Positions 43,919 to 52,732 of a stretch of DNA of 64,000 bases are shown here, in pieces; position 1 is the first letter of the stretch, and each line of letters begins with the position of its first letter. A program made the position numbers and the translations under genes. This stretch comes from VXMF01 sp965206775 (GTDB taxonomy: Bacteria; Acidobacteriota; Terriglobia; Bryobacterales; UBA6623), in contig CBDBKU010000002.1 in NCBI GenBank assembly GCA_965206775.1, positions 310,001 through 374,000 of the forward strand. Direction: 5' to 3'. The notes beneath the pieces are model-generated. The model had not been told where the DNA came from. It made no database searches and worked only from the letters and a program-made list of their open reading frames with translations.

Positions 43919-44653
43919 CCTGCCCCTCTTTTTCGCCCTGGAAACCGCTTGATCGGTGGCCGTAAAGCCTAGGCGGCGGCGGATTGGACGGGGTCGCTTC
44001 GGGCTGCTCGGAGAACAGGCAGGCACGGGGCTTCGCCGCAGCGGCAAGGCCAGCAAGACCCTGCCGTTGCCGCTGCGCCTATTTCCCGGCAGGGTGTTTT
44101 CGTTCACGCCACTCCGCTAGAAGTCCTCTGGCATTGCCGGAGCGGTCGATTGGGTGGATTCTCGAATTGCTTCGCTCCTCCTCGAGAGAACCTGAGGCGG
44201 AAGGCACTCTCCGACTCCGGGACCCGAGGAGCGGCCGTACGACTCTAGGCCGGATCAGTCGAGTCGGGGAGCAGCACGTTCGCCGTGGGCGATGGAGCAG
44301 CAGTTTACCGACCGCTAGGCGAGGAATCTACTAGCAGGGTCGCAATGAGGCTCGTATTCCGTCCGATACGTCTGTTCACTCTTGAACTACGGGATCGGAG
44401 TCCTGCCGATTCGGACGCAGAGCATCCGAGATGCGTGATGCAATGGCGAAAAATGACCCCTTCCGTTCCAGAGAATGACGCAAGACGGCTGCAACGATCT
44501 CCATAGGAATGACAGGGCAGCCGAGCGAGAACAGCAGCTTCAGTGCTGGACAACGGCTGTCTCACTTGAGGTAGGCGTGCTGCGCCCCTGACGGCGGTAG
44601 CTTCACGCATGCCGACCGCGAGCCTCTAACTCACCAGCGTCCGGATCTGAATC
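43919..44653. other. No gene recognised
   Basis: About 735 bases between fhs and the LamG gene. Frames are short and Arg/Ser-rich. A weak hairpin near 44058-44095 is the only structure noticed. Confidence 0.45.
44058..44095 (+). terminator. Possible terminator downstream of fhs
   Basis: ACCCTGCCG (44058-44066) pairs with CGGCAGGGT (44087-44095); the 20-base loop is long, and GTTTTC follows. It lies 140 bases after the fhs stop. Confidence 0.3.
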
Positions 44654-46945
44654 GTGATCCGCAACTCCGATACAATCGCCGTCGTGCCGCGAATAGGACG
44701 TCGACGCTTCCTGCAACAGACCGCTGCAAGCATTGCTGCGGCAAATGCAGCCAGACTGTCACCCGCAGCCAGCAGCATCCCTTCTCATGAGGCAATTCTC
44801 GTTCCGGGAGTCCACGCGTACGCCCAGCGCAGCTTGGATGCAGGCGGCTCGGCAGACTTCCGCGTAAGCAGCGACACTCCGTTTGAGCTCACTGTCGGGC
44901 GAGCGGGAAGCGACGAGGCGATTGCGACGTTGCGAGAGCGCAGACCCTCCGTCCAGCCGATCCATACCGGCTCCTACGTCCACGTAGAAGGTGGATTCGC
45001 TGGCAAGCAATTCGGTGCCCTGACTATCGAGACTTGGGTCCGGCGCTGGTCCTCCGAAGACCGCCAAGGCCTCGTAACAGCATGCGACGGGGACGAGGGG
45101 TTCGGGCTGTTCGTGTCGCGCGGGGGCTGGGTCGAGTTCCTGCTAGGCCAGCGGCGGGTCGCCCACGTGCCCCTGCAGGTGCGGCAGTGGCGGCACTTGG
45201 CCCTCGTCTGGGACGGCGAAGTCGTCGAGTTGTTCGCCGACGGGCGCTTTCAGAGCAGCTGGCGGCAGTCCGGAACGATCGAATCGGGCAGCGCTCCCGT
45301 TCGCCTCGGCGCCGCCGGGGATCGCGGCATGGCAACGGCATTCCTGGACGGCGACATTGCGATGCCAGCAATTTACGACCGCGCGATCTCGGCAAGAGAA
45401 GTAATGGCGCGGTATGAGGCGCGGGCCCTAGCGCCGCCGCCCTACGGAGCGGTCGCCTGCTGGCCGCTCGACGAAGAGAGAGGCACTAAAGTGCGCGACA
45501 TTGGCGGCGGCCTTGACGGCACGATTGTCAATCGCGGTACCTGGATGATTGGAGGGCCGTCATTCGAAGCAGCGAGCATCCCACGCTACGGACACTACGA
45601 CCCCTTGTCGGACACTGGCCGCGGCCACGGCCTGCGATTCGCCTCGGACGACCTCTACGATTGCAGATGGGACGCAACGCACAGCGTCAAAATTCCTAGC
45701 GACGCCAAACCGGGGGTTTACACCGGTCGATTCGCTTTCCGACGAAACGGAAAGCGGCTCAGCTACGACGTCACGTTCCTGGTGCGCCGGCCGCCTGCCA
45801 GGCCCAAGGCGCCGATCCTGATGCTGTGCTCGACGAACACCTGGCAGGCCTACAACGCGACGCCATTTGCGGTGAATTCTCTGGAACCGTTCTGGGAGAC
45901 GACAGGCCAGGACAACGCGCACCACGGGGCACCGGCCTACTGCTGCTACCGGAACCACGCGCGAGGGCAGCCGGCCTACGCGGTTGGCATGAAGGTTCCG
46001 TGGCCGGTTGCCGGACCGGACGTGGTGTTCAGCAAGGACATGGACGAGTTGAACTACAGCCACCTGATGCGCGGCGAGCTCTTCGCGCATCGCTGGCTCG
46101 AAGAGAGCGGGTACGAATTCGACGTGGCAAGCGACCACGACCTCCACCTCGACAGCGGGCAGCTCGCGGGCTACAAGGTCGTGGTCATCAACGGCCACAG
46201 CGAATACTGGTCCGCAGAAGCCTACGAAGCCGTGGACCGCTTTCTCCGTGCCGGCGGGGCCGCCATCGTCATGAGCGGCAACACAATGTTCTGGCGGGTG
46301 ACCTACGACGATGACGGCGCGGCTATGGAGTGTCGCAAGCACGGTGTCGACATCGGCGGGCGGGAGGGCGCCGATATTGGGGAGATATTCCACAGCCACG
46401 ACGGGCGTCGCGGCAGCCTGATGCGATTTTGCGACCTGCCTGCATGGAAGGTTCTTGGCTTGGAATGCATCGGATGGTGGCCGATCGACGCGGCGCACTT
46501 CGGAACCTACAGAGTCGTCAACCCTGGCCATTTCCTGTTCCAAGGGCCCGAAGAATTGGGTCTGCGGGAAGGCGAGACATTCGGCGAAGCGCCGGGCGGA
46601 AGTCCGCCTCGTGTCGGCGGGCACGAGTCCGACGTGCGTCCGAGCTTGATTCAGGCGATCACCAAGCAGAACCAGGGTGCCTTCCCTGTACCCGGCGACC
46701 CGCCAGGCATCGTTCCACTTGCTCAAGTGATTGACAAGGAACGCCGAGGCATCGACTACTTCGGACGGTGGGAACCGCTCGAACACGGCGTCTACGCCGA
46801 AATGACCTATTGGGAGCGCCCGCAGGGCGGCAAGGTGTTCCATACGGGGTGCATCGCAGGAGGGTGGGCGCTGTCGGCAGACCCGAAGATGCAGGCGCTG
46901 ATGCGAAACACACTGCATCACTTCGGCGTGCCCCGCAAGGTGTGA
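44654..46945 (+). CDS. Exported LamG plus N,N-dimethylformamidase-beta-like protein
   Basis: A 763-residue protein with a Tat-like leader (IGRRRFLQQTAASIAAANAA). Residues about 110-270 are a LamG/concanavalin-like sandwich (GALTIETWVRRWSSEDRQGL, VRQWRHLALVWDGEVVELFA, FLDGDIAMPAIYDRAISARE). The C-terminal half matches the large (beta) subunit of N,N-dimethylformamidase: LMLCSTNTWQAYNATPFAVN, then VVVINGHSEYWSAEAYEAVD near residue 515, where His-x-Glu agrees with reported iron ligands, then GGAAIVMSGNTMFWRV. It may hydrolyse an amide; the true substrate is unknown. The isomerase gene follows after 35 bases, so the two are likely co-transcribed. Confidence 0.85.
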   Translation: MIRNSDTIAVVPRIGRRRFLQQTAASIAAANAARLSPAASSIPSHEAILVPGVHAYAQRSLDAGGSADFRVSSDTPFELTVGRAGSDEAIATLRERRPSVQPIHTGSYVHVEGGFAGKQFGALTIETWVRRWSSEDRQGLVTACDGDEGFGLFVSRGGWVEFLLGQRRVAHVPLQVRQWRHLALVWDGEVVELFADGRFQSSWRQSGTIESGSAPVRLGAAGDRGMATAFLDGDIAMPAIYDRAISAREVMARYEARALAPPPYGAVACWPLDEERGTKVRDIGGGLDGTIVNRGTWMIGGPSFEAASIPRYGHYDPLSDTGRGHGLRFASDDLYDCRWDATHSVKIPSDAKPGVYTGRFAFRRNGKRLSYDVTFLVRRPPARPKAPILMLCSTNTWQAYNATPFAVNSLEPFWETTGQDNAHHGAPAYCCYRNHARGQPAYAVGMKVPWPVAGPDVVFSKDMDELNYSHLMRGELFAHRWLEESGYEFDVASDHDLHLDSGQLAGYKVVVINGHSEYWSAEAYEAVDRFLRAGGAAIVMSGNTMFWRVTYDDDGAAMECRKHGVDIGGREGADIGEIFHSHDGRRGSLMRFCDLPAWKVLGLECIGWWPIDAAHFGTYRVVNPGHFLFQGPEELGLREGETFGEAPGGSPPRVGGHESDVRPSLIQAITKQNQGAFPVPGDPPGIVPLAQVIDKERRGIDYFGRWEPLEHGVYAEMTYWERPQGGKVFHTGCIAGGWALSADPKMQALMRNTLHHFGVPRKV

Positions 46946-46980
46946 ACCTCTCACTATCGCCCGTTCTAGAAGGAAGACAC

Positions 46981-47958
46981 ATGGACTCCAACCGCCGTCA
47001 GTTTCTTGAATCAGCGCTTGCCGGGCTTGGAATCGCGGCATGCCCCGGCCTTGCGGCCGAGCGCGGCCTCGACCCGGCCATCATCGGCGCGAATCCCTAC
47101 TACCCCGGCTACAGCCTCAATCGATCCATCGGGATCTTGCACGGACTCGGATTCCAGACGATCGAGCTGCATCCAATGGGGTCCCCGGAGGCTCGGCCGG
47201 GCATGCCACCCGGATTCGAGTTCGCCAGGATGACAGACGGCGAGAAACAGCGCCTGAAAGACGCGCTGCAGCCGTTTCGATACGTCTCGACTCACTTGCC
47301 CTGGGTAGACACGCCGTACTTCTCGCCGTTCGAGCCATCGCACGAGTACGGCGTGCGCCGCATCGACACGGCTCTCCAAGCGTCCGCGTTCGTAGGTGCC
47401 GAGGTAGCGAACGTCCACGTGCAGCGCTCGGCGCATGTCAGCCTGGAGGACGCGTGGCCGATGCTGGTGCGCAATTTCCGCAGGTGGGGAGATGCGGCGC
47501 GCGATCTCGGGTTCCGCCTGGCGATCGAAACCGGATACCCGGAATCGGTGCGGGAGTTCGTGAGGCTGGTACGCGAGATCGATCACGAGCATGTCGGCGC
47601 AACGATTGACGTCGGGCACCAGAAGAACTACGCGGAACTCAAATCGCGGGTGAAGCCCGAAGACAAGGGAACGCCCGAAGGCATCCGCGCCTACAACGAC
47701 GTCACCCACGAGATCATCGACGAACTCGGCTCGAAGATCTTCCATATGCACGTCCACGACATCGAACCGGACACATGGGCCGAGCACAAGCCCCTGGTCC
47801 ACGGATTCGTCGACTACCCCAGATTGATTGCGAAGCTTCGCGCGATCAACTACCAAGGCCTGCTGGTATTCGAGATCGGAGGGCCTGTCGAGGAGTTGAC
47901 TGGATTCTTCAGGGACGCCAAGGCCAAGCTCGAAGGGTACCTCGACGGAAGCGTCTGA
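46981..47958 (+). CDS. Sugar phosphate isomerase/epimerase-like TIM barrel, exported
   Basis: A 325-residue protein starting MDSNRRQFLESALAGLGIAA, a Tat-type leader, then a xylose-isomerase-like AP-endonuclease-2 TIM barrel. Motifs: ILHGLGFQTIELHPMGSPEA, VSTHLPWVDTPYF, RLAIETGYPESVREFVRLVR (metal-ligand Glu), HVGATIDVGHQKNYAEL (Asp/His), FHMHVHDIEPDTWAEHKPLV (His/Asp) and LVFEIGGPVEEL (last Glu). Metal ligands appear complete, so it should be an active isomerase, epimerase or related lyase. A purine-rich AGAAGGAAG precedes the ATG. The frame is open upstream but only as a shadow of the LamG gene. Confidence 0.88.
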   Translation: MDSNRRQFLESALAGLGIAACPGLAAERGLDPAIIGANPYYPGYSLNRSIGILHGLGFQTIELHPMGSPEARPGMPPGFEFARMTDGEKQRLKDALQPFRYVSTHLPWVDTPYFSPFEPSHEYGVRRIDTALQASAFVGAEVANVHVQRSAHVSLEDAWPMLVRNFRRWGDAARDLGFRLAIETGYPESVREFVRLVREIDHEHVGATIDVGHQKNYAELKSRVKPEDKGTPEGIRAYNDVTHEIIDELGSKIFHMHVHDIEPDTWAEHKPLVHGFVDYPRLIAKLRAINYQGLLVFEIGGPVEELTGFFRDAKAKLEGYLDGSV

Positions 47959-47972
47959 GACAGGGCGGAGTC

Positions 47973-48713
47973 TTGATCCGGAATTTCCTCTACGCGATTC
48001 GCACCCGTCGCCGGCCGCCAGCCTGCATCGTGGTTGCCCTCGGTATCTCAATCGGCGCGAACTCCGCGCCACCGTGATCGGGGTTGTCGGATCCGTACCC
48101 ACTTCTGTGTCCGAAGTCGAACCGGTTCCAAAGATGCACGTGCCGCTCTCACCGGTTACAGCGGACGTCCTAGAATCCTCCGGACGCCGAATGCCGTTCG
48201 TCCTTCAGGCGACTGGGGACGGGACGCGGATGGCGCGAGCCGTCCAGCAACTCGTGCTGCGTGCCGATCCAAGCCAGTCGATTCCGCGGGTGTCGACGCT
48301 AGACGCCAATGTGGCCGGAGATTGGGCCGGTCCCCGGTTCTACACTGCGGTCGTCGCAGGCTTCGGGGTCATCGCAGTTCTCCTCGCCATGGTCCGCATC
48401 CACGGGACGATCTCGTACATGGTCTCGCGACAGCCCTCGGAAATCGGAATTCGGGTCGCATTGGCTGCACCACCCTGACAGGTTGCGTCGATGCGGATGA
48501 GGCAAGGTGCTCTCGAAGTTCTCGCTGGGCTCGATTGCGTCCGCATGGACGACCCAGACGCTTGCACAATTGCTATTCGCTGTAGAACCGCTCGATCCCG
48601 TGATTTCCATTTCAGCCGCGATCCTCGTGCTGAGCGTGGTGTTCTTTTCGATACTCGTCCCAGTGGCGCGGGGTTCGCGGATCAGGCCAGTAACGACGAT
48701 CAGCACTAAATGA
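47973..48713 (+). pseudogene. ADOP-type MacB/FtsX permease remnant
   Basis: Three shifted pieces of the acidobacterial ADOP permease. At 47973: IRNFLYAIRTRRRPPACIVV, then ALGISIGANSA, the family's N-terminus. About 48074-48478: VIGVVGSVPTSVSEVEPVPK, then RFYTAVVAGFGVIAVLLAMV and TISYMVSRQPSEIGIRVALA, the second FtsX domain. About 48507-48713: LAQLLFAVEPLDPVISISAA, then FFSILVPVARGSRIRPVTTI, the C-terminus. Several hundred central residues are deleted. No ATPase gene remains beside it. Confidence 0.82.
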
Positions 48714-48726
48714 AAGAAAAGGGACT

Positions 48727-49575
48727 CTAGCGCCCGGAGCGACGCCTTGCGGCCAGAGGGATGTCGGCCTGCTGGCTAAGCGCCGTGTATTTCGCTGCGA
48801 GTTCGCTTTCGCCCAGCGCCCTGTAAATGCGGGACAGCAGATAGTGCACTTGCATGTCGAGAATCACACCGTTTCGATCCTCAAGCCTCAAGGCCTGTTC
48901 GGCGTGCGTTCTGGCGCCACCCAGATCGCCGAGCTTCTCAGCGAGCTTCGCCCGTTCGTAATGGACGGCGCGGACGCCAGGCGCGTGCTTGGCGGCTTCG
49001 TCCAGTTGAGCCCTGGCATCCGCCAAGCGGCTCTGCTTCATCAGGTAGCGTCCGTAGTTGTAGTGCAGCATTGGATCGAATCGCGGACCGCTGTTCCTGG
49101 CCAGCCCCATGCGGTATGCGGCCTCCGCCTTGGCGAACTCCCCTTGAGCCTCAAGACTGAGGCCGAGATAGTCGTAGGCCTGCGGATCCGAAGGAGCGAG
49201 CGAAAGAACCTTCCGGAATCGGTCCGCCGCCTTCCCGTGCTGCTGCCGGCCGTCATAGAACACGCCGAGCTGGAAGTGCGGCTCGGGCTGGTCGGGGGCG
49301 AGCGCGCAAGCTCGCATGAAAGAGTCTTCTGCTTCTCGCGCCTGCCCCCGGCTCGCGTGGACCTGCGCCTGAATCAGCGCCACCGGCGCACACTTCGGAT
49401 GACTCGACGACAGTGCTGCAAGCCGGGCGAGAGCCGCATCGATCCGCCCTTGAGCGAGGGCCTGCTGCGTAAATGACAGTCCCTCATTCGCACCGACGCA
49501 GGTAGCCTGCATTGAACCGGCTGTCGCCAGTCCGATTGCCAGCGCGAAGAAGTACCTCCACCCTCCTCCAGTCAA
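48727..49575 (-). CDS. Exported TPR protein
   Basis: From a TTG at 49575 the protein has about 282 residues with a signal segment (RYFFALAIGLATAGSMQATC) and then TPR units: GRIDAALARLAALSSSHPKC, AREAEDSFMRACALAPDQPE, GKAADRFRKVLSLAPSDPQA, AKAEAAYRMGLARNSG and GGARTHAEQALRLEDRNGV. An ATG at 49854 in the same frame adds 93 residues of low-complexity sequence and is less likely. A GGAGGAGGG purine tract lies just inside the start region, so the exact start is uncertain. TPR scaffolds mediate protein binding; the partner is unknown. Confidence 0.78.
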   Translation of the reverse strand: MTGGGWRYFFALAIGLATAGSMQATCVGANEGLSFTQQALAQGRIDAALARLAALSSSHPKCAPVALIQAQVHASRGQAREAEDSFMRACALAPDQPEPHFQLGVFYDGRQQHGKAADRFRKVLSLAPSDPQAYDYLGLSLEAQGEFAKAEAAYRMGLARNSGPRFDPMLHYNYGRYLMKQSRLADARAQLDEAAKHAPGVRAVHYERAKLAEKLGDLGGARTHAEQALRLEDRNGVILDMQVHYLLSRIYRALGESELAAKYTALSQQADIPLAARRRSGR

Positions 49576-49846
49576 CAGAGAATTCCACCCCGACGGCTCC
49601 AGTCTAGCGCCGAACTCCCTACCGTTCCTGTCGGGCGGCGATCCTGTCGTCTTGTTCGCGGACGCCCGAGGCACGACCGAACGATTGCAGATAGACACCT
49701 TGGACGCAACCGACGGGCGACGATCCTGCACCTGGCCGGGTTCGATCACTCGTGACCGCTCGGCCGGTTCCAAGAACGCAGCTTCCTGCCCGCTGGCGTT
49801 AGCGACGCGGTCGCGCGGAAGCTGCTGACCTGAGGCCCGCCCCGTG

Positions 49847-50701
49847 TCACGCAAGCCGCGGCCCGCTTTCCGGGAAGCACGGCCTGACGGGATCCAGTTC
49901 GTGGGTGACGGCTCCGATGTGCCATCCGCCGAGATTGGCGAAGAGGATCTCGTTCTCGCGCAAGGCGATGTTGGTCGGCCGGTTCATCCACTCGGCCAGG
50001 AAGTCCCGGAATAGCACTTCGAAGGTCCCGTTGGGACGGACGACGCCGATCTGGTCCGGGGCGTAGAAGGCAACGTACAGGTTCCCAGCAGTGTCTAGCG
50101 CGACGCCGTCGGGAACGGTATCCCGTTCGAGCTCAATTCGCCGAACTGGCTCGAGGCTTGCGAGATTCGGACCGTCAGTTCGAAAGGCCAGCACGCACGG
50201 ACCGGTACTCTCGACCACGTAGAGCAGCGACGCGCCGCTGTCGAAGAAAACTCCGTTTGCAAAGCGAAACGGCCCTGGATGCACGCACCGCGTCTCGCCC
50301 CCAGCCGTGACGACGTGAAGACGACCGCTATGCGTTTCGGGGTGGTAGGTTCCGGACTCCGTGAAAAACAGATTTCCGTCCCGATCCAATGCGCAGTCGT
50401 TGGGATTGTCGAGTGGCCCGGACGACAGCGATTCGACGTCGTCGCCGGGCACGATCCTGAGGACTTCGTTGCGACCCGCGTCGCACGCGTACACGGCACC
50501 GGACGAATCGGCGCAGACTCCAAGGACGAACCCACCAGTTTGCGCGACGATCTCGGCGCTCCCGGATTGCTCGTCGATGCGGTAGATCTGGCCGGCCTCG
50601 CCTCCGGCAACGAGTGAGCCGTCCTCCCCAAGGCACAGCCCCTCGGGGTGGTTCAGTCCCTTGCAAACGACGCGAACTAGCTCAGGTGTGCAACGGGTCA
50701 T
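49847..50701 (-). CDS. SMP-30/gluconolactonase-like beta-propeller protein
   Basis: A 284-residue protein from the ATG at 50701. It is a six-bladed SMP-30/LRE-like propeller: GLNHPEGLCLGEDGSLVAGG (metal-ligand Glu), GGFVLGVCADSSGAVYACD, LDNPNDCALDRDGNLFFTES (Asn), FRFANGVFFDSGASLLYVVE (Asn), TVPDGVALDTAGNLYVAFYA (Asp). These residues form the divalent-metal site of gluconolactonases and related lactone hydrolases. No signal peptide is seen. A sugar-acid lactone is a reasonable substrate guess given the nearby KDPG aldolase and isomerase-type genes, but that is inference. Confidence 0.86.
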   Translation of the reverse strand: MTRCTPELVRVVCKGLNHPEGLCLGEDGSLVAGGEAGQIYRIDEQSGSAEIVAQTGGFVLGVCADSSGAVYACDAGRNEVLRIVPGDDVESLSSGPLDNPNDCALDRDGNLFFTESGTYHPETHSGRLHVVTAGGETRCVHPGPFRFANGVFFDSGASLLYVVESTGPCVLAFRTDGPNLASLEPVRRIELERDTVPDGVALDTAGNLYVAFYAPDQIGVVRPNGTFEVLFRDFLAEWMNRPTNIALRENEILFANLGGWHIGAVTHELDPVRPCFPESGPRLA

Positions 50702-50869
50702 GGAATGCCGCTCGCTTCGCGCGAAGCCGGCTTGCACTACAGGCTACGACAATTGCTCTCAAGCGAGACGCCGGACGGGGGGCGTCAATGGTTTTCCGAA
50801 GATTCCCCGGAAGGTAATTGGAAATCCCCTGTCAGGCACGATCTGGGTACTCGAAAGAGGTTCCATCCC

Positions 50870-51307
50870 CTGAAGAGGCGGCTCTCGATTTCGCTCCTTG
50901 TCCTCGCGGCCGTCGCTGCCGACTAGAAAACGAAGATCTTCTATCCTCCGGAGCTTCGCCCGAACATGCCGTTCAGCCCGGGCGTGCTAACCGGCGCCAC
51001 CCTTTACTGCGCTGCCCAGACGAGCTCGGACCTCGAGACTGGCGAATACCCGGAATCGTTCGAGGACGAGATTCACCAGACGTTTCGCCGCATCGGCATC
51101 GTTCTCAAAGCGGCCGGGCACGAGTTCTCCGACGTAGTCAACGCGAGAGTCTATCTGACCGACTTCGCCTTGTTCCGGGAGATGAACTCCGTCTACACGC
51201 AGTACTTCAAGGCGGACCGACCAGCGAGGACGACTGTCGCGGTCGCGAGCCGAGTGGGAAAGGCCGGTATTGAAATCACCGCGACCGCGACAACACCGGC
51301 GGCTTGA
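50870..51307 (+). pseudogene. RidA-family deaminase with broken leader
   Basis: The RidA/YjgF fold is intact from ATG 50966 (MPFSPGVLTGATLYCAAQTS), with DVVNARVYLTDFALFREMN and the active-site PARTTVAVAS Arg and GIEIT Glu; 113 residues. The same frame upstream encodes KRRLSISLLVLAAVAAD, a signal peptide starting at a CTG (50870), then a TAG at 50924-50926, then KIFYPPELRPN leading into MPFSP. The ancestral protein therefore seems to have been exported. Translation from 50966 would give a cytosolic protein lacking the first strand residues, so partial activity is possible. RidA enzymes hydrolyse reactive enamines/imines. Confidence 0.72.
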
Positions 51308-51373
51308 GGCGGGCAGGCTGAGTCGCGCAGCAGACCAAGCTCAGAAAACCGCTCCCCAGGAGTTTCGTCCGGC

Positions 51374-52549
51374 CTACCCGGGAATGCTCCAACTGGCTTG
51401 ACGCAGAACGGCGTAGGGCGAGCCCGCCATCCGCTCGTACCAAACCGTGACGAGCGAGCCGTCATCGACCTCGACAGTCGAGGGATAACCGAGATCTCCT
51501 CCTTCGCCGTCGGCGGAAATCGCAATCGGTCTGGACCACGAATTCCCGTGGTCCTTACTCAAGCGCGCTTGGTTGCCAAACGGCTCGCGACGGTAGCCGT
51601 AGCTCATCAGCAGCCGGCCGTCGCGCAGTCGCAGCAGATGGGAGGGCAAGCCCCAAACGCCGATTGGATGGGGCGTTGACCATCTGAGCCCTCCGTCTTC
51701 GGACTCGGTCTGCAGGATTTCGCGTTCGTTCGCCTTGTTGTGGTTGCGGATGTGGACGACCAATCGCCCGCTGGCCGCCTCGACGATATGCAGCTCGTGG
51801 TAATCGTTGAAATCGTCCCCTTCACGTGTCGGGATCTCAGCGAGCCACCGCCAGGTCTTTCCGTCGTCGTGCGAATCAGCGACTCCGATGCGACGCTTTT
51901 CGTGCCAAAGGCGCTTGCCGGCGTAGATGACCCGGCCATCGGACAGCGCTATCGGGCCGTGCGGGCTGTTCACGGGCACGCGGTAGGGAGCGGACCACGT
52001 CACGCCCGCATCGGTCGAGCGGAGCATCCAAGTTCCTAGCATCTGCTCGCGCTCGGCGGCCGGCCTGCGCTCGTGAGCAGACCTCCAAGCCGCGATTCTC
52101 TCTGGAGTCCAATCCATGAACCGACCACTGATGCCCGGCTTGGCCTCGTTGAGGTAGGCGACATAGGCGAGAGAAGTGAACGTCGTAACGAGCAGCGACC
52201 CTTGTTTCGTCTCGCACACTCCGGCATCTCGGTCGTCAGTGGCCGAGTCCATCAGGATCCTCGGCCAACTCCAAGACCCGCCGCCATCCTCGGACCTCAT
52301 CATTTCCACCCATCCGAACGGACAGACGTGCGCCTCCCGGCCTCCCGAACAAACTACGAGCAGCTCTCCGTTCGCACGCCGCGCGAGCGTCGGCCAGCCG
52401 TGGTATAGAGTGGGCCGTTTGCTGATAGTCCTGGTTTGCCCCACCGCGGCGACCTGTGCGGCCGACGAAGACTTGCTCCCGGCGAAGCAGCCCGAGCCGA
52501 GTGCCAGCGTGCAGATCAGATCCCGTCGGGTGCTTTGCGTCTCGGACAC
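51374..52549 (-). CDS. Sialidase/BNR-repeat exported protein
   Basis: A 391-residue protein from a GTG at 52549, whose leader STRRDLICTLALGSGC could be Tat or lipoprotein type. The body is a six-bladed sialidase-like propeller with Asp boxes: SEDGGGSWSWP, STDAGVTWSAP, SHDDGKTWRW, SEDGGLRWSTP and SKDHGNSWSRP. Beginning motif TLYHGWPTLARRANGELLVV and the DGRVIYAGKRLW segment are typical of exo-alpha-sialidase-like proteins in polysaccharide-degrading bacteria. True sialidase catalytic residues cannot be verified, so another glycan or binding role is possible. It is divergent from the sulfatase gene over 183 bases; the open frame further upstream lies antisense to that gene. Confidence 0.85.
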   Translation of the reverse strand: MSETQSTRRDLICTLALGSGCFAGSKSSSAAQVAAVGQTRTISKRPTLYHGWPTLARRANGELLVVCSGGREAHVCPFGWVEMMRSEDGGGSWSWPRILMDSATDDRDAGVCETKQGSLLVTTFTSLAYVAYLNEAKPGISGRFMDWTPERIAAWRSAHERRPAAEREQMLGTWMLRSTDAGVTWSAPYRVPVNSPHGPIALSDGRVIYAGKRLWHEKRRIGVADSHDDGKTWRWLAEIPTREGDDFNDYHELHIVEAASGRLVVHIRNHNKANEREILQTESEDGGLRWSTPHPIGVWGLPSHLLRLRDGRLLMSYGYRREPFGNQARLSKDHGNSWSRPIAISADGEGGDLGYPSTVEVDDGSLVTVWYERMAGSPYAVLRQASWSIPG

Positions 52550-52732
52550 CACGAAGAGCTTAGCGAATCGGAGCACCGTAGCTCGGAGTCGCGATCCCGT
52601 CTCTACCATCTCCAGTCCGGTACGGCCGAACCCGACGAGCGGCATCGAGCGTATCGAACCACTCGTTGCCAACGCACATTGCGGGCGCCAGTCTTGGGTT
52701 GGTACGATCAGCGGAACCTTGGATTCACCCGC

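Noticed and set aside
50924..50926. TAG before RidA as a pyrrolysine codon
   Set aside because: It lies between signal peptide and domain, not at a catalytic site, and there is no sign of pyl genes; simple nonsense decay is more likely.
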